A stretch of DNA of 64,000 bases from NCBI RefSeq assembly GCF_000477435.1, contig NC_022576.1, forward strand, positions 2,418,001-2,482,000, written 5' to 3'. The position numbers were made by a program, and so were the translations under genes. Shown here piece by piece: positions 27,575 to 36,580 of this stretch (position 1 is its first letter; each line of letters opens with the position of its first letter). The notes beneath the pieces were generated by a model. It searched no databases. It worked only from the letters and a program-made list of their open reading frames with translations, and had not been told where the DNA came from. Source of the DNA: Candidatus Symbiobacter mobilis CR (GTDB lineage: Bacteria > Pseudomonadota > Gammaproteobacteria > Burkholderiales > Burkholderiaceae_C).

Positions 27575-27843
27575 TTGCCTACCATCTCAATGTTTTATGG
27601 CATTCTGATTTTAATGTACTTCTACGACAACAAAAAGCATAATTGCCCTCACATTCATGCAGAATACGCTGAATTTGAGCATCTATTTCAATAGCGGACG
27701 GCACGGTTCTCAGTGGCGACCTGCCAAACCAAAAACTAAAGTTAGTTCAGGCTTGGGTTGAAATTCACCGTGAGGACTTGCTTGCCAATTGGAAATTAGC
27801 AGTAAATGGCGAATCTGTTTTTAAGATTGCCCCTCTGCGATAG
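27575..27843 (+). pseudogene. DUF4160 protein, single frameshift
   Basis: From a TTG start the frame reads LPTISMFYGILILMYFYDNK then KHNCPHIHAEYAEFE, the DUF4160 signature. One-base displacement near 27680 moves to ASISIADGTVLSGDLPNQKL, then KLVQAWVEIHREDLLANW, ending KIAPLR. Joined, it is a normal full-length DUF4160. These are paired with DUF2442, often in toxin-antitoxin or cassette settings. A sequencing error or a real mutation could explain the shift. Confidence 0.75.
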
Positions 27844-27853
27844 GAATAAAATC

Positions 27854-28126
27854 ATGGATACTATTGTAAAGGCGGTTCCACTTGAAAATTATTGCATTGA
27901 AGTTGTCACAAGTAGCGGCATTTCTGGTGTATTCGATGTCAAACCATATTTGAGTGGCGGTGCCTTTCAAGAGTTGCGCACTCAAAGCTATTTCTCATTA
28001 GTACGCCCAGCACATCATGGTATTGCTTGGCCGAATGAGCAGGATTTTAGCTCAGACACTATTATTCATGACATTCAAAATGCCCAACATGCCGCTCAAG
28101 CGGGACACCCGGAATGCGGGCTTTGA
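27854..28126 (+). CDS. DUF2442 protein
   Basis: 90 residues from MDTIVKAVPLENYCIEVVTS. The motif GVFDVKPYLSGGAFQELRTQ and GIAWPNEQDFSSDTI are characteristic of DUF2442, a small fold often encoded right after DUF4160. The last residues (QAGHPECGL) run into the attC-like sequence, so the C-terminus has probably been redefined by recombination. Confidence 0.8.
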   Translation: MDTIVKAVPLENYCIEVVTSSGISGVFDVKPYLSGGAFQELRTQSYFSLVRPAHHGIAWPNEQDFSSDTIIHDIQNAQHAAQAGHPECGL

Positions 28127-28267
28127 CAGGTCATCGGTGAATCCAACCGCCGTGCCTTCGGCGACCATCCGTGGGGCCTGGCACCCCTTGGCTATGAGCT
28201 TTCTTGGACTTGTAACCCTGCATTGCAGCGGCTTCGCTTCGTGCGCCGCTAAATGTAGACGTTAGAT
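28082..28267 (+). repeat. Long attC-like segment
   Basis: GCCCAAC at 28082-28088 and GTTAGAT at 28261-28267 are candidate core boxes, with CGGCTTCGCTTCGTGCGCCG forming an internal hairpin. At 186 bases it is long for an attC and may be two fused sites. It separates DUF2442 from the MliC-like gene. Confidence 0.45.
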
Positions 28268-28294
28268 CACACACAAACAATACGGAAACTCTGA

Positions 28295-28654
28295 GTGAAA
28301 CAACGTATCAATGCTTTGACGCTCTCATTTATCCTGCTCGCTTCCGCTTGTACAGACACCACGCAGGATCAGGACACAACCACGGGGCATGCAAATGAAT
28401 CGCCTCTCGCTTTATCGTTTAACTACCATTGTGAAAGTGGCGAAGTGATCACTGCATCCTATCCGTCTACTGATACAGCCACGATTCGATACAAAGGTGG
28501 CATCTATCACATGCAACGTGCAGTCTCTGCCAGTGGTGGCCGTTACGTTGGTGATGAATGGGAGTGGTGGACCAAGGGGCCTGGTGGCATGCTTTCCCGC
28601 CTCAATGCTGATGGTAATTCTGGGGATAGCATCGAGATCTGCACGGAATCCTGA
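28295..28654 (+). CDS. MliC-like lysozyme-inhibitor lipoprotein
   Basis: 119 residues from a GTG. The N-terminus MKQRINALTLSFILLASACT is a lipoprotein signal with the cysteine of the lipobox at residue 19. The domain FNYHCESGEVITASYPSTDT, through SASGGRYVGDEWEWWTKGPG, resembles membrane-bound inhibitors of C-type lysozyme. It would protect peptidoglycan from host or protist lysozyme. It lies right after an attC-like site and is a plausible cassette gene. Confidence 0.78.
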   Translation: MKQRINALTLSFILLASACTDTTQDQDTTTGHANESPLALSFNYHCESGEVITASYPSTDTATIRYKGGIYHMQRAVSASGGRYVGDEWEWWTKGPGGMLSRLNADGNSGDSIEICTES

Positions 28655-28822
28655 GCGTCGTTTAATAACGGCGTTTCGGTATTTCATGGGTGCCATTTCT
28701 CCGCGCAATCGTCTCACTTTGCCGTTCCACTGGACATCAACATCAACTCGCTGTGCGAGTTGATGCCTGTGAACGCGAACGTCAGCGGCAACCAGCATTC
28801 CATGAGCACAGAGCAAATAGGA
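28655..28822. other. Intergenic stretch without a supported gene
   Basis: It holds short inverted repeats, for example CAACTCGCTGTGCGAGTTG near 28743-28761, and no convincing reading frame. It may be the remains of the recombination site that ends the MliC-like cassette. Confidence 0.5.
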
Positions 28823-28830
28823 GTGTGAAT

Positions 28831-29034
28831 TTGGCATCAAGGCAGCGTAATTTTGATTTATTTGGCGAGTCGGTTTGTCCTCATTCGCCTATGGTCGCTG
28901 CTGCGATGGAAAAATTGTCTATATCAACGGGAATAGAATCTCGCGGGGCAATCTTTACACGCGTCGAGGTAGTAGATTTTGGCAACGGGCCCGCTTGTCG
29001 TAAGGTAAACTTCTATTACATTCCACCGCATTAA
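28831..29034 (+). pseudogene. DNA methyltransferase N-terminal fragment
   Basis: Starting at a TTG, the frame reads ASRQRNFDLFGESVCPHSPM then VAAAMEKLSISTGIESRGAI and FTRVEVVDF. This looks like the first ~50 residues of an Eco57I-like N6-adenine methylase. It then switches to unrelated sequence (GNGPACRKVNFYYIPPH) and stops. No catalytic motif remains. Confidence 0.45.
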
Positions 29035-29044
29035 GGCTTATTCC

Positions 29045-29290
29045 ATGACCACATTGACCGTCACCGCCAGAGGCCAAATCACTTTGCGCCGCGAGTTGCT
29101 GCAATTTCTTGGCATTGCGCCCGGGCAGCAGCTTGATGTACACAAGCTGGGCAATGGGGTTCTGGCCTTGCAGGCGCTTGGGCCCCGGGGGCTGGAAGCT
29201 TTTGTCGGCTGCTTGCCCCCACCCGACAAGGCACTGAGCGTGGAGGAAATGAACGCCGTCATTGCCAACGGGTGGGCCGGGCAAGCATGA
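29045..29290 (+). CDS. vapB: AbrB/SpoVT-type antitoxin (VapB-like)
   Basis: An 81-residue swapped-hairpin DNA-binding protein: TLTVTARGQITLRRELLQFL and IAPGQQLDVHKLGNG are the AbrB core. The C-terminal part (LSVEEMNAVIANGWAGQA) would bind the toxin. It overlaps the vapC start by ATGA, giving coupled translation. Autoregulation is expected but no operator is assigned. Confidence 0.88.
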   Translation: MTTLTVTARGQITLRRELLQFLGIAPGQQLDVHKLGNGVLALQALGPRGLEAFVGCLPPPDKALSVEEMNAVIANGWAGQA

Positions 29291-29697
29291 AAGTCACGCT
29301 GGACACCAATGTGCTGGTACGCCTTGCCACGCAGGACGACCCAGCGCAGGCAGCAGTGGCGATGCATTTTTTGCAAAAGGCCAGCCTGATTGCCGTGCCC
29401 ACCCCGGCGTTGTGCGAACTGGTCTGGGTACTGCTGCGTGCGTACCGCTACACCCCGGCGCAAGTGGCGCACGCCCTGCGCTCGCTGCTGCAAGTGCGCC
29501 AGGTGGTATGCCACACACCAGCGGTGCTGGCAGGGTTGGCGCAACTGGAGGGCGGCGGCGATTTTGCCGATGCGGCGATAGCCTTTGAGGGCGATGTACT
29601 CGGTGGCACTGAATTTGTGTCGTTTGACCAGCAAGCCGTTTTGCTGCTCAAGGCACAAAAGCGCAAGGCTCGGTTGCTCGACAAGGCCTTGCGCTAG
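29287..29697 (+). CDS. vapC: VapC-type PIN-domain toxin
   Basis: 136 residues from the ATG overlapping the antitoxin stop. PIN acids are D in VTLDTNVLVRLATQDDP, E in TPALCELVWVLLRAY and D in GGDFADAAIAFEGD. It is expected to be an RNA endonuclease controlled by the upstream AbrB-type antitoxin. It sits between the cassette cluster and the AddB-like gene. Confidence 0.88.
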   Translation: MKVTLDTNVLVRLATQDDPAQAAVAMHFLQKASLIAVPTPALCELVWVLLRAYRYTPAQVAHALRSLLQVRQVVCHTPAVLAGLAQLEGGGDFADAAIAFEGDVLGGTEFVSFDQQAVLLLKAQKRKARLLDKALR

Positions 29698-29831
29698 AAC
29701 CAGCAAGCCAACCTTGTAGTGCATGCCGAACAGTGCTGCAGAATCGGCAGCGCCGTCATGAACAAAATCGGTTGATGTTCTGCAAGTCTGGCCAGGTTGA
29801 TCGTAAAACAAACTTCGGTTTGACACCCCGA

Positions 29832-29867
29832 CCTTCAGGGCGGCGGGAGCCGACCCCGGCCTGAAGG
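29832..29867. repeat. Stem-loop downstream of vapC
   Basis: CCTTCAGG (29832-29839) pairs with CCTGAAGG (29860-29867). The surrounding CCCCGACCTTCAGGGCGG resembles ends of IS200/IS605-type elements, and a similar motif occurs near 11104. No transposase is nearby, so it may be a relic or a terminator without T-run. Confidence 0.5.
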
Positions 29868-29946
29868 CCTGTCGCTAATTTCTTGCTGCCTGGTGGATTT
29901 TTTGGGGGGCACGGCTTCGATCCTGTCCCACCGCATAAGGACTGCG

Positions 29947-32900
29947 ATGCGCACTACCGACCGCACCATAGACCGCACCATCCATCGCACCATAGACATG
30001 CCCGGCCTGACAGCACTGGCACAGGCGCAGTCGTCCCCCTCGCTAGTGCTATGCAGCACTGCCCGGCTGGCCCGGTCCTTGCAGGATCGGTATGCCCAGC
30101 AGATGCAGCAGGGTGGCGATACCCAGTGGCCGACCTTGCAGGTGCGCACGGTCGATGGTTGGCTGGGGCAGCAGCAGGAGTGGGCCGATTTGATGGGCTG
30201 GCTCCAAGATTCGGCATTGCAGTGCCCGGCGCTCACTGCGGAGCAGGAATTGCTGCTGTGGGAGCAAGTCATTGCCGATGACTTGGGCGAGGGCGCGCGG
30301 CATGTGTTCGACCTCCCCGCGCTGGCTGCCACGGCTGCCCAAGCGAACGAGCTGGCCCATACCTGGAACGTGCCGGTGCCGGGGTCGTCCGACAGTGCGG
30401 AGTCCCAACGCTTTGCCCGGTGGCGCGGCCTGTTTCAGCGTCGATGCGAGGAGCTGGGCGTCATCGACGCAGCCTGGCAAAAGACTGCGCTCGTATCCAC
30501 GCTGTTGGCGCTGCCCCCCTGGCGTGACCAGCTCCCGCGCTGCATCGTCTGGGCGGGGTTTGACCGCTACACCCCGCAGCATCTTTTGTTGCAGCAAAGG
30601 CTGGCGGAGGACGTCTCCCAATACGAACTCGCGCCCCAGGAGCGGGCCGGAGACTGTCGCGTCGTGTCGTACCCCGACGTGGCCAGCGAATGCCTGGCCG
30701 CCGCGCTGTGGGCGCAGGAAGAGCTGAAGCGCCAACCCGATGCCCGGCTGGCGATCGTCGTCCCCAACCTGGCTGCGGTGCGCAACCCCTTGCAGGATGC
30801 GCTGGAAGACGTGCTCCAACCCTGGGCTGTTCGGGCTGGGTATGCCGAAGACGCCCGCCTGTTCAACTTCAGCCTGGGCCTGCCGTTGTCGCAGTACCCC
30901 CTGGTTCGCGCTGCGTTGCAGATGCTGGAGCTGGCAAGCCAGACGGGCTTGGGCCAGCGCGTGGACTACGCCACTGTCAGCCAGCTTGTGCTTGATCCCT
31001 TGGCGTGGGGAGGGGACGCAGCCTTGCTGGGCGCCATCGATGCCGCCTTGCGCAAAAGTCTGCCGAAACGATGCACCCTGGCCGCCGTGTTGGCACAAGC
31101 CCAAAAGCTGGCCGACAAATGGAAGGAGCCGCGTGTGTTGCAAGCCCTGCAGCCTGTGCAGGCGTTGACAGGGCTGGCCCCCTTTGCTGCTGAAAGGCAT
31201 GCGCCTTCGCAGTGGGCCGCGCATTGGTACACGTTGCTGGGGCAGGCGGGGTGGATGCGGGGCCGTGCGTGTTCGAGCCACGAATTCCAGACCAAGGAAG
31301 CGTTGGAACGGGAATTGCAGCAACTGGCTGACCTGGATGCGGTATTGCAGGCGGGGGAAGCCGGTGCCCTGCCCGTGGCAGAGGCGCTGCGGCTTTTGCG
31401 CAGACGCTGCGGCAAGCGCATCTTTCAACCGAAGACGGAAGGCGCGCCCCCGGTGCAGGTGCTAGGGGTGCTCGAAGCGAGTGGGTTGCGCTTCGATGCA
31501 GCGTGGATTTTGGGCATGGTCGATACCGTCTGGCCCCCGCCAGCACGGCCCAATGCCCTGCTGGGCATGGCAGACCAACGTAAGGCGTGCGCTCCCAGTG
31601 CCAGCGCGGACATCGAACTGGAATTTGCCCGCAAGGTGCAGGCCCAACTGCTGCGCTGCGCGCCCCGCGTCACCTTGTCTTGGCCGCAGACTGCCGACGG
31701 CGCTGACCTAATGCCCAGCCCCTTGCTCGGCGCCGAGGGCGAACGGCTACCCACCCCGGCTGGCGTGGCGGGCGTGCATTGCCCGTTGCCGGAAGACGAG
31801 GCCGGGCAAACCGGGGCCACCGCAATGCATGGCGCCGAACCTGGGAGCCAGCTTCCCCCACAGCAACAGGGCGCATACACGCCAACGCGCTGGGCCGACC
31901 CCGTGCAAGACGACCAAGCCCCCCCGGTGGCCGAAGGCGAGCGCGTGCAAGGCGGAACGTGGCTGCTGCGTGCGCAAGCCGTATGCCCGGCGTGGGCCTT
32001 TTACCAATACCGCCTGCACACCAGCCGTTTGGAAGAACCGGCAGACGGGCTAGATGCTCGCCAGCGCGGCACCCTGCTCCACGCCGTGCTGGCGCATTTT
32101 TGGAAGGCTGTGCGGTCTAGCGCGCAGTTGGCGGAACTGGCCAAGCAGGCGGAAAAGGGAGAAGACGGCATCGTGCGGCAAGTGCGTGCATCTATCGAAG
32201 CCGCCTTGCAAGCGCACGCCGCCGCGCCCCACAACCCGCCGCTGCCGCCGCGTTTTCGTGCGCTGGAGGCCAAACGGCTGGAACGACTGGTGCTGCGGTG
32301 GGTAGAGCTGGAACGGGCGAGAAAGCTGCCCTTCACGGTGGCATCGTGCGAAGAGCAACGCGAACTAACCATCGAAGGCTTGCAGATTCGTGTCTCTGCC
32401 GATCGCATGGATTGCATTCATCGCAGTCATTGCATTGATCAGGTTGATCAGGTTGATCCCAGCGGCTCCAACGACCCCAGCGACCCCATGCACGGCAACG
32501 ATCCCGGGCAACAAGTCTTCGTCGTGATCGACTACAAGACGGGAACGGCCATCGATTTCCGCAACTGGGCTACGCAGCGGTTGACGGAACCGCAATTGCC
32601 GCTGTACGCCACGTGGGGGGTGCAGGCGGGGGGCGCTCAGGGGGGGGGCGTCCCCACAACGCAGGCGGGGGCTGCCGGTGTGGCACGGGTGGGTGCGGCG
32701 CGTGCGGTGCTGTTTGCCAAGGTACTGGCGCGACAACCCGGTTGGGCCGGGTTGAGCGAATGGCCGGACGTAGCGCCCCAAGTCAAAGTGCTGGACGACC
32801 CCAAAGGGGGCCGCAAGCTATTCCCGGCGGAGCAGTTCCCACACTGGGATGCGGTGCTCCAGCACTGGCGCGCCGCTCTGATCGCCGTGGCCCGCGAGGT

Positions 32901-33057
32901 GCGCGAAGGGGTGGCTGCGGTGCGATTCGAGGACGCAAAGGCGATGGAGTATTGCGACGTGCTGCCGCTGTTGCGCCTACCGGAGCGAAAGGCACAGCTC
33001 GAACAGGCGCGGCGCATTCCACCCGTGCTGACCCACAAGGGCTTGCCCTCGGCCTGA
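29947..33057 (+). CDS. AddB-like PD-(D/E)XK nuclease subunit
   Basis: About 1036 residues from the ATG at 29947, which has a nearby AAGGA; a GTG at 29893 is an alternative. It matches the betaproteobacterial 'probable DNA repair protein' relatives of AddB. An inactivated helicase-like N-terminal half is followed by the nuclease motif VVIDYKTGTAIDF and RLTEPQLPLYATW at residues ~865-905. It should work with the AddA-like helicase in double-strand-break resection. Odd points are a 12-bp tandem repeat encoding TTDRTIDRTIHRTID near the start and a repeat-rich loop (DQVDQVDPSGSNDPSDP). Its usual neighbour addA is 18 kb away. Confidence 0.85.
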   Translation: MRTTDRTIDRTIHRTIDMPGLTALAQAQSSPSLVLCSTARLARSLQDRYAQQMQQGGDTQWPTLQVRTVDGWLGQQQEWADLMGWLQDSALQCPALTAEQELLLWEQVIADDLGEGARHVFDLPALAATAAQANELAHTWNVPVPGSSDSAESQRFARWRGLFQRRCEELGVIDAAWQKTALVSTLLALPPWRDQLPRCIVWAGFDRYTPQHLLLQQRLAEDVSQYELAPQERAGDCRVVSYPDVASECLAAALWAQEELKRQPDARLAIVVPNLAAVRNPLQDALEDVLQPWAVRAGYAEDARLFNFSLGLPLSQYPLVRAALQMLELASQTGLGQRVDYATVSQLVLDPLAWGGDAALLGAIDAALRKSLPKRCTLAAVLAQAQKLADKWKEPRVLQALQPVQALTGLAPFAAERHAPSQWAAHWYTLLGQAGWMRGRACSSHEFQTKEALERELQQLADLDAVLQAGEAGALPVAEALRLLRRRCGKRIFQPKTEGAPPVQVLGVLEASGLRFDAAWILGMVDTVWPPPARPNALLGMADQRKACAPSASADIELEFARKVQAQLLRCAPRVTLSWPQTADGADLMPSPLLGAEGERLPTPAGVAGVHCPLPEDEAGQTGATAMHGAEPGSQLPPQQQGAYTPTRWADPVQDDQAPPVAEGERVQGGTWLLRAQAVCPAWAFYQYRLHTSRLEEPADGLDARQRGTLLHAVLAHFWKAVRSSAQLAELAKQAEKGEDGIVRQVRASIEAALQAHAAAPHNPPLPPRFRALEAKRLERLVLRWVELERARKLPFTVASCEEQRELTIEGLQIRVSADRMDCIHRSHCIDQVDQVDPSGSNDPSDPMHGNDPGQQVFVVIDYKTGTAIDFRNWATQRLTEPQLPLYATWGVQAGGAQGGGVPTTQAGAAGVARVGAARAVLFAKVLARQPGWAGLSEWPDVAPQVKVLDDPKGGRKLFPAEQFPHWDAVLQHWRAALIAVAREVREGVAAVRFEDAKAMEYCDVLPLLRLPERKAQLEQARRIPPVLTHKGLPSA

Positions 33058-33343
33058 CGCGATTTGCTTGCCAGCAGCCATGGGAAATAGAAGAAAGGGG
33101 GATCAAAAACCTGCTTCAGGCATTTCGGCGGCAAGGCCTTATCCACCCGGAGGGCCCTCGGTCGGCGGCAGTGTGGAAGCTCGGGCCTGGATTTGTCTTG
33201 GATAGAGATGGCTAAACCTTGGATAAAGCTCTTGGTTTAGACAAGAATTATTTGTAAATTGTTGATTTATATGTTGTCTAGACTCGACTTGGAAAGTGGA
33301 AGTTAGACATGGATGCTTCAAGTGGTCCACTGGGGAAAGTAGG
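33058..33343 (+). promoter_or_regulatory. Upstream region of the SNF2-led defence operon
   Basis: 286 bases without a gene. The last 110 are AT-rich and contain the inverted pair TTTAGACAA (33236-33244) and TTGTCTAGA (33274-33282), separated by a possible promoter stretch (TTGTAAATTGTTGATTTATA). This could be an operator for a regulator not seen in the window. It is a candidate only. Confidence 0.35.
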
Positions 33344-36300
33344 ATGAAATTTGTCAGTAACGCTGGAACCGACCGTGTCTTGGACCTGATCCGTCCGTGG
33401 CTCAAGCCCGACCATCGGTTGGACATGGTGTCCCAATCCTTCTCGTTATTCGCCTTCGCCGAAGTCCTGGCGGAACTTCCCCGGCTGTCGAATGCCCGAT
33501 TGGTGGTGCCCCCAAGCTCCACCTTGCCAACCCCAAACATGGAGCAAGAGCAACTCGGCTTGCTAGGCACGGTGGCTGACCGGGCCGCTCGAAACAAGTT
33601 GCTGGCCCCTTGGCTCGCGAAAAAGCTGGCCGCCTGGTTGGAGAGCAAGGCCGACGTTCGCCATTCCAGCGGCCCCATTCCCCAGGGTACCCTGGTACTG
33701 CGTGATGGTCAGGGCACTGCCCAACAAGCTGTGCTGGGTTCGTTTTCTTTCAGCAGCGAAGGCTTGGGGGTCACGCCGGGCAACCCACTCAGCCTGATTC
33801 AGGCTTCTGAAACCCCTGCTGAAGCGCAGATGCTCAGCCAGTGGTTCGACATGCAGTGGGCCACCTTGAAAGAGCACCCACAGGCCAAGGCCGACCTCAT
33901 CGCAGCCGTCCAAAGCCTTTCCACTCATCGGGATGCCACCAGCGTGTACGCGCTGATACTGCAACACCTTTTTGCATCCAACGGGGAGGGCCTGGACGAA
34001 GAACGCATCGTCAAGTCGGCCACTGGTATCCGCAACACCGTGGTTTGGAAAAAGCTCTACAAGTTCCAGCGTGACGGAGTGGTGGGGGCCATTGACAAAC
34101 TGGAACGGTTCGGCGGCTGCATCATTGCCGACAGTGTGGGCCTGGGCAAAACCTTTGAGGCCTTGGCAATCATCAAGTACCACGAGCTGCGTAACGACCG
34201 TGTGTTGGTGCTGTGCCCCAAGCGCCTGCGCGACAACTGGACGCTGTACAAGTCCAACGACCGGCGCAATGTGTTGGCACCGGACCGGCTCAACTACGAC
34301 GTGCTGAACCACACGGATTTGTCACGTGACGGCGGCCACTCCGGCGACATGGACCTATCTCACGTGAATTGGGGCAACTACGACTTGGTGGTGATCGACG
34401 AATCGCACAACTTTCGCAACAAGAAGTCGCCCCGCCAAGGCAACGAAACCCGGTATGACCGGCTCATGCGGAAGATCATCCGCGAGGGCGTCAAGACCCG
34501 TGTGCTGATGTTGTCGGCCACCCCGGTCAACAACCGTTTGGCCGACTTGCGTAACCAGATCGCCTTTGTCACTGAGGGTGACGACACCGCCTTGTTCGAC
34601 CACGGCATTGCCAGCATCGACAGCACCACACGCCGGGCACAGAAAGCTTTTCACCGCTGGCTGGAACTGCCTAACGAGAAGAAAACGCCTTCACTGCTGG
34701 TCGAAATGCTGGGCTTTGACTACTTTGCCCTGCTGGACCACCTGACCATTGCCCGTTCCCGCCGTCACATCGAAAAGTATTACGGCACCGCCGAAACAGG
34801 CCGATTCCCGGATCGTTTGCCCCCCATCAACATCAAGGCAGATGTGGACAGGGCGGGTGCATTCCGTTCCATCCGTGACATCAATCTGGAAATCCGGCGG
34901 CTCAACCTTGCGGCCTATGCACCCCTGCGGTACGTGCTTCCCCACAAACAGGCTGCCTACGATGCCAAGTACAGCACCCAAGTCCGGGGTGGCGAAAGCT
35001 TCTTCCGCCAAGTGGACCGGGAAGAAAGCCTGATTCACCTGCTTCGCATCAACGTGCTCAAACGCATGGAAAGTGCGGTGTCGTCGTTTGCGCTGACCGT
35101 ACAACGTCAACGGCAGGACGTAGAGGCAACGCTGGCCCGGATTGAAGCGCACAGCGAAGAGATGGAAGAGCCGGACATTGCGGACGTGGACATTGACGAT
35201 CCCACCTTCGAGACCCTGCTGGTGGGGCGCAAGGTCAAGGTGTTGTTGGGGGATGTGGACTTGCTGCGCTGGAAGCAAGACCTGATTGAAGACCGCAACC
35301 GCCTTGCGACGCTGCATGCAGAGGCAGAGCAAGTCAGCATTGCCAGGGACGACAAGTTGCTCAAGTTGCGCGAACAAATCGCCAGCAAGTGCAAGAACCC
35401 CATCAACCCCGGCAACCGCAAAGTCATGGTGTTCACCGCGTTTGCGGACACGGCCACCTACTTGTATGAACAGCTTGCGGGCTGGGCCAAGGCTGAGTTG
35501 GGGCTGGAAACTGCCTTGGTCACAGGCTCTGGCCGCAACCAGTCCACGCTACCCAACCTGCGGCGTGACTTGACCAGCATCCTGACCGCGTTTTCGCCAC
35601 GGTCCAAGGAGCGCCCGGAAGAGTTGGCCGGTGACGGTGAACTCGATTTGCTGATCGCTACCGACTGCATCAGCGAAGGCCAGAACCTGCAGGATTGCGA
35701 CTGGCTCATCAACTACGACATCCACTGGAACCCGGTTCGCATCATCCAGCGGTTTGGGCGTATCGACCGCATCGGCTCCACCAACAGCCGCATTCAACTG
35801 GTCAACTTCTGGCCCAACATCGAGCTGGAGGAGTACATCAACCTGGAGCAGCGCGTCAGTGGCCGCATGGTGTTGCTGGACATTTCCGCCACAGGGGAGG
35901 AAAACATCATTGAGCAACAGTCCGGCAACCAGATGAACGACCTGGAATACCGGCGCAAACAGTTGCTGAAGCTGCAAGAAACCGTCATCGACCTGGAAGA
36001 CCTGTCCAGCGGTGTTGCCATTACCGACTTGACGCTGACCGACTTTCGCATCGACCTGGCCGAATTCGCCAAAGCGCACCCTGGCAAGCTCGATTCTTTG
36101 CCAATGGGCAGCTTTGCCGTCACCACCAGCATGGATGCCGACATTCCACCGGGCGTGATTTTTTGTCTGCGGGCCGAGGATGCAGCCGCTGAAAAAGCCA
36201 TAGACCCCAGCTACCCTTTGGCCCCGCATTACCTGGTTCACGTCGGCGACGATGGCACCGTGCTGTTGCCTTGCACGCAAGCCAAACGCATTCTGGACCG

Positions 36301-36580
36301 ATTGAAACGCCTGAGCCTGGGCCGTGACTTGCCCGATGCCACCGCCTGTGCCCGGTTCGACCGCGCCACCAAGCAGGGCGAAGACATGCGCCACGCGCAG
36401 AAACTGCTGTCAGCCGCCGTGGCATCCATCGTGGGCAAGTCGGAAGAGCGGGCGGTTGCCAGCTTGTTTTCACCGGGCGGCACCCATGCCATGAAAGGTG
36501 AATTTGCTGGCTCTAACGACTTTGAAGTGCTGGCCTACCTGGTGGTGATGCCCAACCATGCAGAAGGGGCAGCGACATGA
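33344..36580 (+). CDS. SNF2/DEAD-type helicase with N-terminal PLD-like domain
   Basis: About 1078 residues from MKFVSNAGTDRVLDLIRPWL. The first ~170 residues resemble the phospholipase D-like domain found in defence helicases. SNF2 motifs follow: Q-motif LYKFQRDGVVGAIDKLERFG, Walker A IADSVGLGKTFEALAI, box VVIDESHNFRN and motif III VLMLSATPVNN. C-terminal motifs are ATDCISEGQNLQDCDWLIN and RIIQRFGRIDRIGS. It leads the operon and overlaps DUF4391 by four bases (ATGA). Such proteins pump along DNA as part of anti-phage systems with methyltransferase and restriction subunits. Confidence 0.85.
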   Translation: MKFVSNAGTDRVLDLIRPWLKPDHRLDMVSQSFSLFAFAEVLAELPRLSNARLVVPPSSTLPTPNMEQEQLGLLGTVADRAARNKLLAPWLAKKLAAWLESKADVRHSSGPIPQGTLVLRDGQGTAQQAVLGSFSFSSEGLGVTPGNPLSLIQASETPAEAQMLSQWFDMQWATLKEHPQAKADLIAAVQSLSTHRDATSVYALILQHLFASNGEGLDEERIVKSATGIRNTVVWKKLYKFQRDGVVGAIDKLERFGGCIIADSVGLGKTFEALAIIKYHELRNDRVLVLCPKRLRDNWTLYKSNDRRNVLAPDRLNYDVLNHTDLSRDGGHSGDMDLSHVNWGNYDLVVIDESHNFRNKKSPRQGNETRYDRLMRKIIREGVKTRVLMLSATPVNNRLADLRNQIAFVTEGDDTALFDHGIASIDSTTRRAQKAFHRWLELPNEKKTPSLLVEMLGFDYFALLDHLTIARSRRHIEKYYGTAETGRFPDRLPPINIKADVDRAGAFRSIRDINLEIRRLNLAAYAPLRYVLPHKQAAYDAKYSTQVRGGESFFRQVDREESLIHLLRINVLKRMESAVSSFALTVQRQRQDVEATLARIEAHSEEMEEPDIADVDIDDPTFETLLVGRKVKVLLGDVDLLRWKQDLIEDRNRLATLHAEAEQVSIARDDKLLKLREQIASKCKNPINPGNRKVMVFTAFADTATYLYEQLAGWAKAELGLETALVTGSGRNQSTLPNLRRDLTSILTAFSPRSKERPEELAGDGELDLLIATDCISEGQNLQDCDWLINYDIHWNPVRIIQRFGRIDRIGSTNSRIQLVNFWPNIELEEYINLEQRVSGRMVLLDISATGEENIIEQQSGNQMNDLEYRRKQLLKLQETVIDLEDLSSGVAITDLTLTDFRIDLAEFAKAHPGKLDSLPMGSFAVTTSMDADIPPGVIFCLRAEDAAAEKAIDPSYPLAPHYLVHVGDDGTVLLPCTQAKRILDRLKRLSLGRDLPDATACARFDRATKQGEDMRHAQKLLSAAVASIVGKSEERAVASLFSPGGTHAMKGEFAGSNDFEVLAYLVVMPNHAEGAAT

